DNA from: an uncultured Bacteroidales bacterium
GTDB taxonomy: Bacteria > Bacteroidota > Bacteroidia > Bacteroidales > P3
Assembly: GCA_946540365.1 (NCBI GenBank)
Contig: CAMNIH010000074.1
Coordinates: 1-8,331 of the forward strand
Reading direction: 5' to 3'
Length of the DNA: 8,331 nt
The translations under genes were made by a program, and so were the position numbers. Each line of letters opens with the position of its first letter. The first letter of the stretch is position 1. Below the pieces are notes generated by a model. That model did no database searches. It was given only the letters and a program-made list of their open reading frames with translations, and was not told the origin of the DNA. This document shows, piece after piece, positions 1 through 6,751 of this stretch.

Positions 1-108
1 GGCGTGGACATCCGGCTTTACAATGACCGGATAGCCGACTTCCTTGATGAACTTCTTGGCAGCGGTGATGTTGCTAACCAAGTGGAAGCGGGCGGAAGGA
101 ATACCGGC
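1..108 (-). other. ATP-grasp-like segment fused in frame to the trigger factor reading frame
   Basis: Residues 291-326 of the tig frame read AGIPSARFHLVSNI, then an alanine/lysine-rich stretch, then KEVGYPVIVKPD (positions 10-45). This is the typical start of an ATP-grasp domain: a lid helix leading into a GYPVxVKPD strand whose lysine (residue 321) normally contacts ATP. Trigger factors do not carry this motif, as far as I know the family. No stop or frame change separates the two parts. The preceding seven codons (109-129, MKKEFEK) would suit either family and mark the likely junction. Which ATP-grasp enzyme this is cannot be told from 36 residues. It may be a chimeric join rather than a real gene fusion. 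Confidence 0.7.
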
Positions 109-978
109 CTTCTCGAACTCCTTCTTCATGGCCTTGCTGAAAGCATCGGCGTCCTTAATCTTCTGATCGGGGAAGACAAGTTTGAAGAGATCCTCGTCGA
201 TGGCGTGGGGGATGATGCGCGAGATACCGCTGAGGGTCAGCTCGACATCGGATTTAAACTTCTTGGCGGCAGCATTGTCGATATGCAGGGCACGCTCGAT
301 GTCGGCCACCGGGAAGGCCTTGGCCATATTGAAGCGGATCTTCTCCTCGGTCTTCTTGCCCTCGAACAGGGGAAGCATCTCCTCATCTTTAAGGTTCAGC
401 AGGTTAAGGCTGACGAAAGTGTCCACGCCGCCTTCCTTGACTTCGCCCTTCTTGTCAAGCTCGACCACCTTGCCATAGAGGATGTCGCCCTTACCGACGG
501 TCTCGGGAGTCTCGAACTTACCGTAACGATTGGTAACATTGGCGATCTCGTTCTCCACCTCCTTCGAGGTGACCTTGATCTGGTTGTACACCACGTTGAC
601 CTTGCTCCAGTCGATATCGAACTCGGGAGCGAGAGCCACGTTGAAGTAGAATGTGAAAGCCTGCTGCTTGGCAAAGTCGACCTCGCCGGTCTTCTCGTCG
701 TCACTCATGGGCATACCAAGGATGTGCAATTTCTCGTCGTCGATATACTTGAAGAGGCTGGTATTAAGCTCGTTCTGCACAGCGTCACCCACGATGGCGG
801 CTTTATACATGCGCTGAATGAGACCCATCGGGGCCATACCCTTGCGGAAACCCGGCACCGTAGCCTTCTTCTGATAGTCTTTGAGTTGTTTAGTGACGTT
901 CTCAATGTAGTCTTTTTCCTCGATATCAACCTTGATACGGAGTTCCAAATCACTTAAATTCTCTCTTGTGATGTTCAT
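1..978 (-). CDS. tig: Trigger factor, N-terminal two thirds; left part of the frame becomes ATP-grasp-like
   Basis: Ribosome-associated chaperone that binds nascent chains at the exit tunnel. The frame opens at ATG 976-978 and stays open for 326 residues to the window edge. Residues 1-145 fit the ribosome-binding domain, with the signature GFRKG at 43-47, the same place as in E. coli. Residues about 150-255 fit the middle (PPIase-like) domain, here divergent as I would expect in Bacteroidetes. The start of the C-terminal chaperone domain is visible at about 258-285 (IDEDLFKLVF onward). From about residue 291 the sequence stops looking like trigger factor and resembles an ATP-grasp domain (separate entry). 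A full trigger factor would be about 430-450 residues. The start is supported by the N-terminal family match and by an AT-rich leader with a promoter element 53 nt upstream. It is a separate transcription unit from the genes to its right. The tig call for residues 1-285 is firm; the natural C-terminus is not seen. Confidence 0.9.
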   Translation of the reverse strand, partial: MNITRENLSDLELRIKVDIEEKDYIENVTKQLKDYQKKATVPGFRKGMAPMGLIQRMYKAAIVGDAVQNELNTSLFKYIDDEKLHILGMPMSDDEKTGEVDFAKQQAFTFYFNVALAPEFDIDWSKVNVVYNQIKVTSKEVENEIANVTNRYGKFETPETVGKGDILYGKVVELDKKGEVKEGGVDTFVSLNLLNLKDEEMLPLFEGKKTEEKIRFNMAKAFPVADIERALHIDNAAAKKFKSDVELTLSGISRIIPHAIDEDLFKLVFPDQKIKDADAFSKAMKKEFEKAGIPSARFHLVSNITAAKKFIKEVGYPVIVKPDVHA

Positions 979-1030
979 CTGATTGTTTATTTTATTGATT
1001 TTTAGTATATTTACACAAACAATTAAAATG

Positions 1031-1038
1031 CAAATATA
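1031..1038 (-). promoter_or_regulatory. Bacteroidetes-type -7 promoter element for tig
   Basis: Read on the minus strand this is TATATTTG, an exact match to the Bacteroidetes primary-sigma -7 consensus TAnnTTTG. It lies about 53 nt upstream of the tig ATG, in the most AT-rich part of the window and just downstream of a predicted terminator, so tig would be transcribed independently with a leader of roughly 45 nt. No clear TTG/TTTG -33 element is visible at the usual spacing; that side is a T-rich and then A-rich stretch. Confidence 0.65.
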
Positions 1039-1060
1039 CACATATTTTTTAAATTATAAG

Positions 1061-1086
1061 AAAAAAAGATGCTCTGTACCAGAGCA
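1061..1086 (-). terminator. Intrinsic (Rho-independent) terminator of the kamD-to-lipoprotein operon
   Basis: On the minus strand the arms GCTCTG and CAGAGC, separated by the loop GTA, form a perfect 6-bp stem, extendable to 7 bp by a T-A pair. It is followed after two bases by seven consecutive T residues (positions 1067 down to 1061). This is a classical hairpin plus U-tract, oriented to stop transcription coming from the lipoprotein gene. It sits 131 nt after that gene's stop codon and about 22 nt before the tig -7 element. Confidence 0.75.
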
Positions 1087-1137
1087 AACACATCAAATTT
1101 AACATATCGGCATGACCGTAGAAGCACGCTTTCAAAG

Positions 1138-1169
1138 GGGATTGTCACACCCCATGGTGTGGTAATCCC
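1138..1169. repeat. Inverted repeat / stem-loop in the 3' region after the lipoprotein gene
   Basis: Two 14-nt arms (1138-1151 and 1156-1169) flank the 4-nt loop CCAT. The arms match at 12 of 14 positions. Read as plus-strand RNA the two exceptions are G-U wobbles, giving a continuous 14-bp stem. Read as minus-strand RNA they are A-C mismatches, giving two 6-bp helices around a small internal loop. No long U-tract follows on either side. It lies between the lipoprotein stop codon and the intrinsic terminator, so it could be a 3'-end stabilising hairpin, a secondary terminator or a DNA-binding palindrome. The role is unknown. Confidence 0.6.
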
Positions 1170-1216
1170 GTAGCTCCCCGATGCAGACGATTCAAACCTT
1201 TATCCCGTTCAAGATC

Positions 1217-2206
1217 TCAGAATCCGATATCGAGATCCACCAGATAGGCATAGAGGCCTGGATTGCTGGCCGTGAGGGGATTCATCGAATCGTCGGCATC
1301 CAGATACTTGTAAATATGCGTGCGGCGGGCGGCGAAAACGCCCAGTCCGCCATGAATATTGGTATAGGTGTCGGTGGTTTGGTTGAGCGCCACCCCGCTG
1401 GAGGCCGAGTTGATGTACACATTGAGATTCTCGTCACATGCCGTCAGGTAGAGGTCGACATATTTGAGATACTCCTTAGGCCTGGGATCGTCCTGGAGGG
1501 CTACCTTCAGCGAGTTGAGGAACGAGCTGAGCGGATAGGACGTGCGGTTGCCACTCGTCACATGGGCACACTTCAAATCGACATAATGCGTATCACCGTC
1601 CACACCGTAGTAGAACCGTACAACAGGCTGGTAGCGACGAGCATGGGTAAGAGGATTCCAGACAATGTTGCACACACGTGCTCCTGCGGAATACTCGTAG
1701 AAGCAAAAACCACGGGTATTGTAGGGATGTGTGATGACGGGGTCTTGATCCTGCTGGATGAGCGGAATGGCATCGGTATAGGCCATCAGGCTGTCGTCCG
1801 ACGAACGGAGCACCTCGAGGCGGTAACTGCATGTGGTGTCAAGGGGCTCTGTAGTGAAGAAAAGGGGTTGATTGACGCTGGCGAAAAGGCCGTCGTTGCG
1901 ATTGCAGAGGGTGTCGCGCATCACCAGGGTGTCGGCAAAGCCGTCCCACCGCGAGGCAATCAGCCGGACGTTGAGATAACCTTGAGGGAAGTTGATCATC
2001 GTGTCCGAAGAGCCATATTCGAAGATATTGCCCTCGGCAAGAAAACACTTCTCAACGCGGGCCCAGGTGGTGTCGTCGTCCTGGTCGAGCAGGCAGTAGA
2101 CCACGGGGGTCTCGCGGTATTCGGCATTGGGCGAGAACTCGACCTCACAGGCGACTGCCATCAGGGCAATCATCACGAGGGGGAAAAGACGGCTAATATG
2201 CTTCAT
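1217..2206 (-). CDS. DUF4249-like lipoprotein, last gene of the operon
   Basis: A 329-residue protein of unknown function, predicted to be a lipoprotein of the outer membrane. The N-terminus is a short hydrophobic signal ending in a lipobox-like AVAC with the acceptor Cys at residue 20. No strong acidic surface-export signal follows (CEVEFS). The mature part is predicted to be mainly beta-rich. The early segment ETPVVYCLLDQDD (32-44) and the late TNIHGGLGVFAARR (282-295) resemble Bacteroidetes lipoproteins of the DUF4249 type, which often carry a 'TNI..GLGIFG' motif near the C-terminus. There are eight further cysteines (38, 54, 101, 126, 168, 179, 213, 257), many for this type of protein, so disulfides are possible. 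The start at 2204-2206 follows the GH2 stop by 14 nt and has an A-rich leader instead of a clear Shine-Dalgarno, which suggests co-expression with the GH2 protein. The family name is tentative; the lipoprotein call is firmer. Confidence 0.75.
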   Translation of the reverse strand: MKHISRLFPLVMIALMAVACEVEFSPNAEYRETPVVYCLLDQDDDTTWARVEKCFLAEGNIFEYGSSDTMINFPQGYLNVRLIASRWDGFADTLVMRDTLCNRNDGLFASVNQPLFFTTEPLDTTCSYRLEVLRSSDDSLMAYTDAIPLIQQDQDPVITHPYNTRGFCFYEYSAGARVCNIVWNPLTHARRYQPVVRFYYGVDGDTHYVDLKCAHVTSGNRTSYPLSSFLNSLKVALQDDPRPKEYLKYVDLYLTACDENLNVYINSASSGVALNQTTDTYTNIHGGLGVFAARRTHIYKYLDADDSMNPLTASNPGLYAYLVDLDIGF

Positions 2207-2220
2207 TGACTATTGTTTTT

Positions 2221-5200
2221 TTACGGTTTTGCAATTCCTTCCACCACCTCTATCTCGTCCATCATAAGCCAGGGTTTGAGGCCCTTGGCACGATGCCATG
2301 CGGGGATGGCGCGGAGGGTTTGCGGGATGATCTGTATGTATCCTGCCTCGCGTCCCACCGGGATCCGGAGTTCGACAACCGTCGGCTCCTGACGAGCCTC
2401 ATCGGACGGGTCGAATGGGATGTCGACAACCAGGGTGTCGGTGTAACTGACGCCATCTGTCGAGAGGACCACCTTGACACGCTGCGGCGCAAAAGCCCAG
2501 GTGGCAGGCGCATGGGCGTAACGCACCGTGAGGCTTTCGACGGCGAGTTTCTTGGCCAACTGGACGGTAGTGACAACCGCTTCGCCTGAGAAGCCCACCC
2601 ACCCGCGGTCGAGCTGGTCGACGGTTCCTTTCTCAGCATCGAAGAGGATGGTATCGGCCCCGACATTATAGGGGGTGCTGGCCTTGCGGGAGAAGGTGGT
2701 GCGGACGATATAGTCGTAGTTGAATCGACGCGTGGCGGTAAACGACGGAGGCATGCCGGCGGCAAACAGACGAGCCTTGACGACGGCGGTGGCGTCGATA
2801 GTGAACGGGCCTGTATAGCGCGGCGAGCCGGCGTCGGGCTCGCTGCCGTCCAGCGTGTAGCGGATCTCGCCCGGCTGGCTCGATGCGATACGTATGGTCA
2901 GCGGAGCCGAGAAACGGACCTCGTCGGCGCTGATGACCGGCGGTTCCAAGATGCCGGCATCCACCCGGGGCAGGACGGTGGCATGGAGCGTTGACGGCGA
3001 TGGGCTGCCCGATGTCAATGCGTGCAGATGGACAGCCACTTCGCGTCTGTCTCCCATCGGAGTGACGGTCACCCCCTCGGCCTCACGGGCGAAGGTGAAG
3101 GTGGCATCGGGCATCTGCACAAACAATTGTCCGGCAGTCAGCCATCGCACCTCGCGACGGCTGTCGCCATTCTTCAACTGATTAAACGGCAACGCGAAGA
3201 TACCCGTCAGGGCAGCATGCCTCTCGGCGAAGAAGACCTGACGGTCCAAGCCGAACCATGCAATGGTATCATCCCCGGCCGGGAGCGGCAGCACCAACTG
3301 CGGTGTCAATGAACCGCGAACCCGCTCGTCGGGTGCAAAGGACAACTCTATCAAGTGGTCGCCGGTGGCGAAATAGGTATCCGTCTGACGCAGATCGCAT
3401 TGGGGGACGCCGCCCTCGAAGTAGCGAAGCATGCGGTGACGGCAGCGGGTGTTGGCATCGGGCTGTGTGACAGCGACCGCCAACTCTTCGACACTCCAGT
3501 CGGGATGTTCCAGAAAACGGGGGGTGTACGGTGCAGGCAACAGACTGTCGGCCGGCAGACGCGACCCCTGGTTGACCAGGGCGCTCCTGCGCGCGGCATG
3601 CTGCGGCAAGGGAAAGACCACATAGTCGGCCTTGGGAGTGACCGCCGATGGGCGGCGCGGACTGAGGTCGAAGCGTATAAAAGCCTCCTCGCCAGCCTGA
3701 AGCGCCAGGTTGGGGATGCGCATGGTCACATGGTCGGTCGACTGCGGCTGCAGCGCCACCGCCAGGTCGCCACCGGTGATGTGGCTGCGCAGATTGGTAT
3801 ATATATTATACTCAACAATATAATTGGCGAATGTCGAGAAGTCGAACCGGTTATACACCGCGAACTCTCCCTCGTCGGGCATCACCTTGACCAGCCGTGC
3901 ATCGAGCGGACTGAAGAGGTGCTTGAGTTCGACCAGCCGTGCATCGTCGATGGGCCACACATCCACGAAACCGCCCTGCAGCTGGCGGTTGTTTTCCACC
4001 ATCTGCCACAGCGTGCCCAGCCGGGGAAACGTGGCTGAATCGACCGCGGCCAGCATGAGGTAGGGGCGCGGCCCCTGCTTCCTGAGCATCTGCCCGAGCG
4101 ACTCCGTCGTCGGAAGAACGGGGGCAATCAAATCGGTCGACTCGCTGAAGCTGGCACCCGAGAAGAGTACCGGACGGGTCTTTTCTTTGGCCTTCAGCCG
4201 CTTGTAGGCCGCCGTCATGCAGACCCCATTGTCGCGGCTGTCGCCCAGCGACCATCCGATGATACTGGTGTGGTTCTTGTAGCGCCCGTAGAGGTTCTCC
4301 ACCCGACGCTCGAAGAGGGGCATAAGATCCTGTTCGGTAGCCGCCACACGGTGCTGCTCAGAAAGCGGCATCAGGTTGGCATCGCATACGACATAGAGGC
4401 CGTAACGGTCGCATAGTTCATAGAAATAGGGATCTAATGGCGAGAAACGCGAGGTACGCACCGCATTGATGTTGTTGCGCTTCATCGTCTCCACGTCGGC
4501 ACGCATCCGCTCGCGGGCATCCGCGTCGTCGGTGGCGAAGGATCCGTAGGTGACCCCCTTGAGAGTGATGGGCCGTCCGTTGAGTTGCAGCTGGCCCTCC
4601 TTGACCTCGACGCGACGGAACCCGAAATGGGCTCCCAGCATCTCCTCCTCCTGCATATTCTCGTTGCGCAGGCGGATGACGGCGGTGTAGAGGGTCGGCG
4701 ACTCGGCATTCCAAGGCTCGACGCCGCTCCACGAACGGCTGAGTTCGACACTCTCCTCGCTTCGCCCATTGAAGACCACCCAGCGACCCATTCGGTCGAA
4801 GGAGTGCCCTTTGGGGTCCCACAACTCCACCTCGAGGTAATACTTACCCTTGCGCTTGCCGCAGTAGAGGTCGGCAGCGAGCGTAAGGGTGCCGCTTCCG
4901 GAAGCGGCATCGTAGTCGGCCGTCAACGTATAATCGTTCACGTTGGGGTCGTTCTTGAACAGAAGGAAGGGGTTGCCGTTGACACCCAGCGGTCGGGGCG
5001 TTGCCTCCAGCAATGCCTCGCGCGGCCGGGTGAGGGCCTCGACCGTCAACACATTGGTGCGGCCGTAGCGCAACGCCGGATCGAGCAGGAATTCGTTCCA
5101 ATGGCGCGAGTCGCCGCCGGCGCCCAGGTCGAAACCGTTGAGGGTCACCCGCACCCCGTAGGTGGCGCGCACATTGAGGTATATCCTGAAGTCGCGCCAG

Positions 5201-5430
5201 TCTTTCTCCGCTTCGAGCTGTCGCTCGTAGATAATCGAGCTGTCGGTCGCCGACCGGTGCCAGCCGTCGGCCAGCTCCATGTAGTAGGGCGAGTCGCGAT
5301 AGGCCTCCTTGGCGATGGCCGTCTCGTCATAGTAAGGTATCACCTGTGAACGTGCCGGCACCGGTTGCGCAACAAGGCAACCGGTCGCTGCCAGGACAAC
5401 CATCGACAGAAAGACCAGGGCTTTACGCAT
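2221..5430 (-). CDS. LacZ-type GH2 protein lacking catalytic residues (predicted pseudoenzyme) with CHB_HEX_C and discoidin-like C-terminal domains
   Basis: A 1069-residue exported protein with the layout of LacZ-type beta-galactosidases. A signal peptide covers residues 1-21 or so; it ends either at ATGC (Cys18, possible lipoprotein) or at VAQ (signal peptidase I). Next come a GH2 jelly-roll domain at about 45-165, an Ig-like domain at about 165-272, a TIM-barrel region at about 275-500, an Ig-like domain at about 500-590 and a shortened LacZ small-chain-like domain at about 690-805, with NGDSRREVRWL (754-764) where LacZ has NGxRTxVRW. Residues about 830-905 resemble the chitobiase/hexosaminidase C-terminal domain (EIRYTLDGSEP at 855-865), and about 915-1065 resemble an F5/8 type C (discoidin) domain. 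The acid/base motif SLGNES is SLGDSR (394-399), with Ser398 replacing the Glu. The nucleophile motif ILCEYAHAMGN is replaced by LMLAAVDSATF (458-468), with Ala461 at the Glu position. VVDEANIETHG has become VVCDANLMPLS. It therefore probably does not hydrolyse sugars and may bind glycans. The gene starts 9 nt after the beta-barrel stop. Confidence 0.88.
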   Translation of the reverse strand: MRKALVFLSMVVLAATGCLVAQPVPARSQVIPYYDETAIAKEAYRDSPYYMELADGWHRSATDSSIIYERQLEAEKDWRDFRIYLNVRATYGVRVTLNGFDLGAGGDSRHWNEFLLDPALRYGRTNVLTVEALTRPREALLEATPRPLGVNGNPFLLFKNDPNVNDYTLTADYDAASGSGTLTLAADLYCGKRKGKYYLEVELWDPKGHSFDRMGRWVVFNGRSEESVELSRSWSGVEPWNAESPTLYTAVIRLRNENMQEEEMLGAHFGFRRVEVKEGQLQLNGRPITLKGVTYGSFATDDADARERMRADVETMKRNNINAVRTSRFSPLDPYFYELCDRYGLYVVCDANLMPLSEQHRVAATEQDLMPLFERRVENLYGRYKNHTSIIGWSLGDSRDNGVCMTAAYKRLKAKEKTRPVLFSGASFSESTDLIAPVLPTTESLGQMLRKQGPRPYLMLAAVDSATFPRLGTLWQMVENNRQLQGGFVDVWPIDDARLVELKHLFSPLDARLVKVMPDEGEFAVYNRFDFSTFANYIVEYNIYTNLRSHITGGDLAVALQPQSTDHVTMRIPNLALQAGEEAFIRFDLSPRRPSAVTPKADYVVFPLPQHAARRSALVNQGSRLPADSLLPAPYTPRFLEHPDWSVEELAVAVTQPDANTRCRHRMLRYFEGGVPQCDLRQTDTYFATGDHLIELSFAPDERVRGSLTPQLVLPLPAGDDTIAWFGLDRQVFFAERHAALTGIFALPFNQLKNGDSRREVRWLTAGQLFVQMPDATFTFAREAEGVTVTPMGDRREVAVHLHALTSGSPSPSTLHATVLPRVDAGILEPPVISADEVRFSAPLTIRIASSQPGEIRYTLDGSEPDAGSPRYTGPFTIDATAVVKARLFAAGMPPSFTATRRFNYDYIVRTTFSRKASTPYNVGADTILFDAEKGTVDQLDRGWVGFSGEAVVTTVQLAKKLAVESLTVRYAHAPATWAFAPQRVKVVLSTDGVSYTDTLVVDIPFDPSDEARQEPTVVELRIPVGREAGYIQIIPQTLRAIPAWHRAKGLKPWLMMDEIEVVEGIAKP

Positions 5431-5439
5431 ACGTTGTCT

Positions 5440-6048
5440 TTAATTGCTGAAATAGAATGTGGCACCGAAGGTAAGCATGTGCATGTGTACCGGGGTGTCG
5501 AGGATGGGGCGGCGTTCGATGTCGGTACGCAGCACCTTGTTCGACTGCAGCAGACGGTAACCCACATGGCCGGCCACCGCCATGGTGCGGCTGAGGGCGT
5601 AGCGCACACCGGCCTCAAGGCCGAAGTACAGACCGCCTTCTTCGATCTGGCAACCCACCGGGTCAGGCTCCGACGAGGTGCCTAAGGGGAATGTGTAACC
5701 CACCTGCAGCACCGAATACGGCGTCAGCTGGTTGCTGAGGAAATGGCTGCGCAACTCGGCATACAAGGGCAGCTGCGTGTAGGCGCCCGTCGGGTCGGCC
5801 ACATAATTGAAACCGACGCCCACGCCGGTCTCCTTGCGGATATTGTAGCCTACCGACACGCCCGGCATGAAGGCGCCGAGCTTGTTGGCGATGGTGTCGT
5901 ACTCGTCGGTGGAACGGTTGAGGTTGAACCCATAAGAAGCATCGCCCACCACATAGACTCCGTGCCAAAGGAACTCTATGTGGCGCTGCGCCTGTGCAGC
6001 GCCACACAGAGCCACCATGGCGACGATAGCAATGACTATCTTCTTCAT
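5440..6048 (-). CDS. Small outer-membrane beta-barrel protein
   Basis: A 202-residue protein with a clear signal peptide: MKKIV, a hydrophobic core, and a likely cleavage after AQA at residue 20. The mature chain has alternating hydrophobic and polar strands rich in Tyr, Phe and Gly, for example VSVGYNI (64-70), PLYAELRSHF (94-103), SVLQVGYTFPLG (112-123), GLYFGLEAGVRY (139-150) and LTFGATFYF (192-200). It ends in an aromatic terminal strand (FYFSN), as barrel proteins inserted by the BAM machinery do. Length and pattern fit the small Bacteroidetes outer-membrane beta-barrel families of about 8 strands, whose functions are mostly unknown. The start at 6046-6048 leaves 9 nt after the CoA-transferase stop, and 9 nt separate its stop from the GH2 start, so it is embedded in the operon. 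I see no promoter element in front of it. Confidence 0.82.
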   Translation of the reverse strand: MKKIVIAIVAMVALCGAAQAQRHIEFLWHGVYVVGDASYGFNLNRSTDEYDTIANKLGAFMPGVSVGYNIRKETGVGVGFNYVADPTGAYTQLPLYAELRSHFLSNQLTPYSVLQVGYTFPLGTSSEPDPVGCQIEEGGLYFGLEAGVRYALSRTMAVAGHVGYRLLQSNKVLRTDIERRPILDTPVHMHMLTFGATFYFSN

Positions 6049-6057
6049 GGCTGCATG

Positions 6058-6717
6058 TTATGCATTCATCGGCTTCAGGTCGGGGCTGATGATCAGCTGG
6101 GCTTCGGTGGCGGCTTGCACCTGCTCCACCGTGAACTCGGGGTTGATCTCGGTCAGCACGATTCCCTTCGGCGTGATTTCCATGACACCCATCTCGGTGA
6201 TGATCATATTCACCTGGCCTTTGGCCGTCAGGGGCAGGGTGCATTTCTTCAGGATCTTGGGGTTGCCCTTGGCGGTGTGCTCCATGGCGAGGATCACCTT
6301 CTTGGCGCCCACCAGCAGATCCATGGCGCCACCCATACCGGGGGTCTTCTTGCCGGGGATCATCCAGTTGGCCAGGTCGCCTTCCTCATCCACCTGCATG
6401 GCACCGAGGACGCTGACATCCACATGACCACCGCGGATAATGCCGAACGACGTGGCGCTGTCGAAGGTGCTGGCACCCTTGATCGGGGTGACAAATCCGC
6501 CACCGGCATTGATGAACCAGGGGTCTTCCTTACCCTCCTCGGGCGTGGGACCCATGCCAATCATACCGTTCTCCGACTGCAGGACGACCTTCACGCCGGC
6601 AGGCAGGTAGTTGGGGATCAAGGTCGGCAGACCGATACCAAGGTTGACGACATCGCCGTCGTGCAGCTCCTGAGCCGCACGCTTGGCGATAAAGGGTTTA
6701 ATCTGTTCTTTTTCCAT
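6058..6717 (-). CDS. atoA: Family I CoA-transferase, beta subunit (butyryl-CoA:acetoacetate type)
   Basis: A cytosolic enzyme subunit of 219 residues, the usual size for AtoA-type beta chains. With an alpha subunit it moves CoA between carboxylic acids through an enzyme-glutamyl-CoA thioester. The catalytic glutamate is Glu49 in the SENG motif (48-51), followed by the usual GxGxG-like stretch MIGMG. Other family marks are NLGIGLPT (25-32) and GGAMDLLVGAKK (129-140). Its position after kamE points to the last step of lysine fermentation, where butyryl-CoA and acetoacetate give butyrate and acetoacetyl-CoA; acetate:acetoacetate transferase is an alternative the sequence cannot exclude. The start at 6715-6717 (MEKEQIKPF) matches family N-termini; the frame extends upstream into the kamE coding region, but that extension looks unlike the family. 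It lies 34 nt after kamE. No alpha subunit is adjacent, so that must be encoded elsewhere. Confidence 0.92.
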   Translation of the reverse strand: MEKEQIKPFIAKRAAQELHDGDVVNLGIGLPTLIPNYLPAGVKVVLQSENGMIGMGPTPEEGKEDPWFINAGGGFVTPIKGASTFDSATSFGIIRGGHVDVSVLGAMQVDEEGDLANWMIPGKKTPGMGGAMDLLVGAKKVILAMEHTAKGNPKILKKCTLPLTAKGQVNMIITEMGVMEITPKGIVLTEINPEFTVEQVQAATEAQLIISPDLKPMNA

Positions 6718-6751
6718 TGTTATTATTAGTTTTAGTTCTTGCTTGTCAACA

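Noticed and set aside
4..957. Long plus-strand frame of 317 codons opposite trigger factor
   Set aside because: Its translation resembles no protein I know, while the minus strand gives a clear trigger factor. Biased codon use in GC-rich coding DNA leaves the opposite frame free of stops.
1181..2209. Plus-strand frame of 342 codons opposite the lipoprotein gene
   Set aside because: It has no signal peptide or recognisable domain. The minus-strand frame has a proper lipobox and fits the operon spacing.
3889..3946. A 16-nt direct repeat 42 nt apart inside the GH2 gene, encoding DARLV twice (residues 496-500 and 510-514)
   Set aside because: It is short and in frame, and the sequence between copies is unrelated. 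Chance or a small local duplication is enough; no mobile element or array is implied.
6718..6751. TTGACA plus TAATAA resembling an E. coli-type promoter between kamE and the CoA-transferase gene
   Set aside because: The spacing is only 15 nt, and Bacteroidota promoters use TAnnTTTG instead of -35/-10 boxes of this kind.
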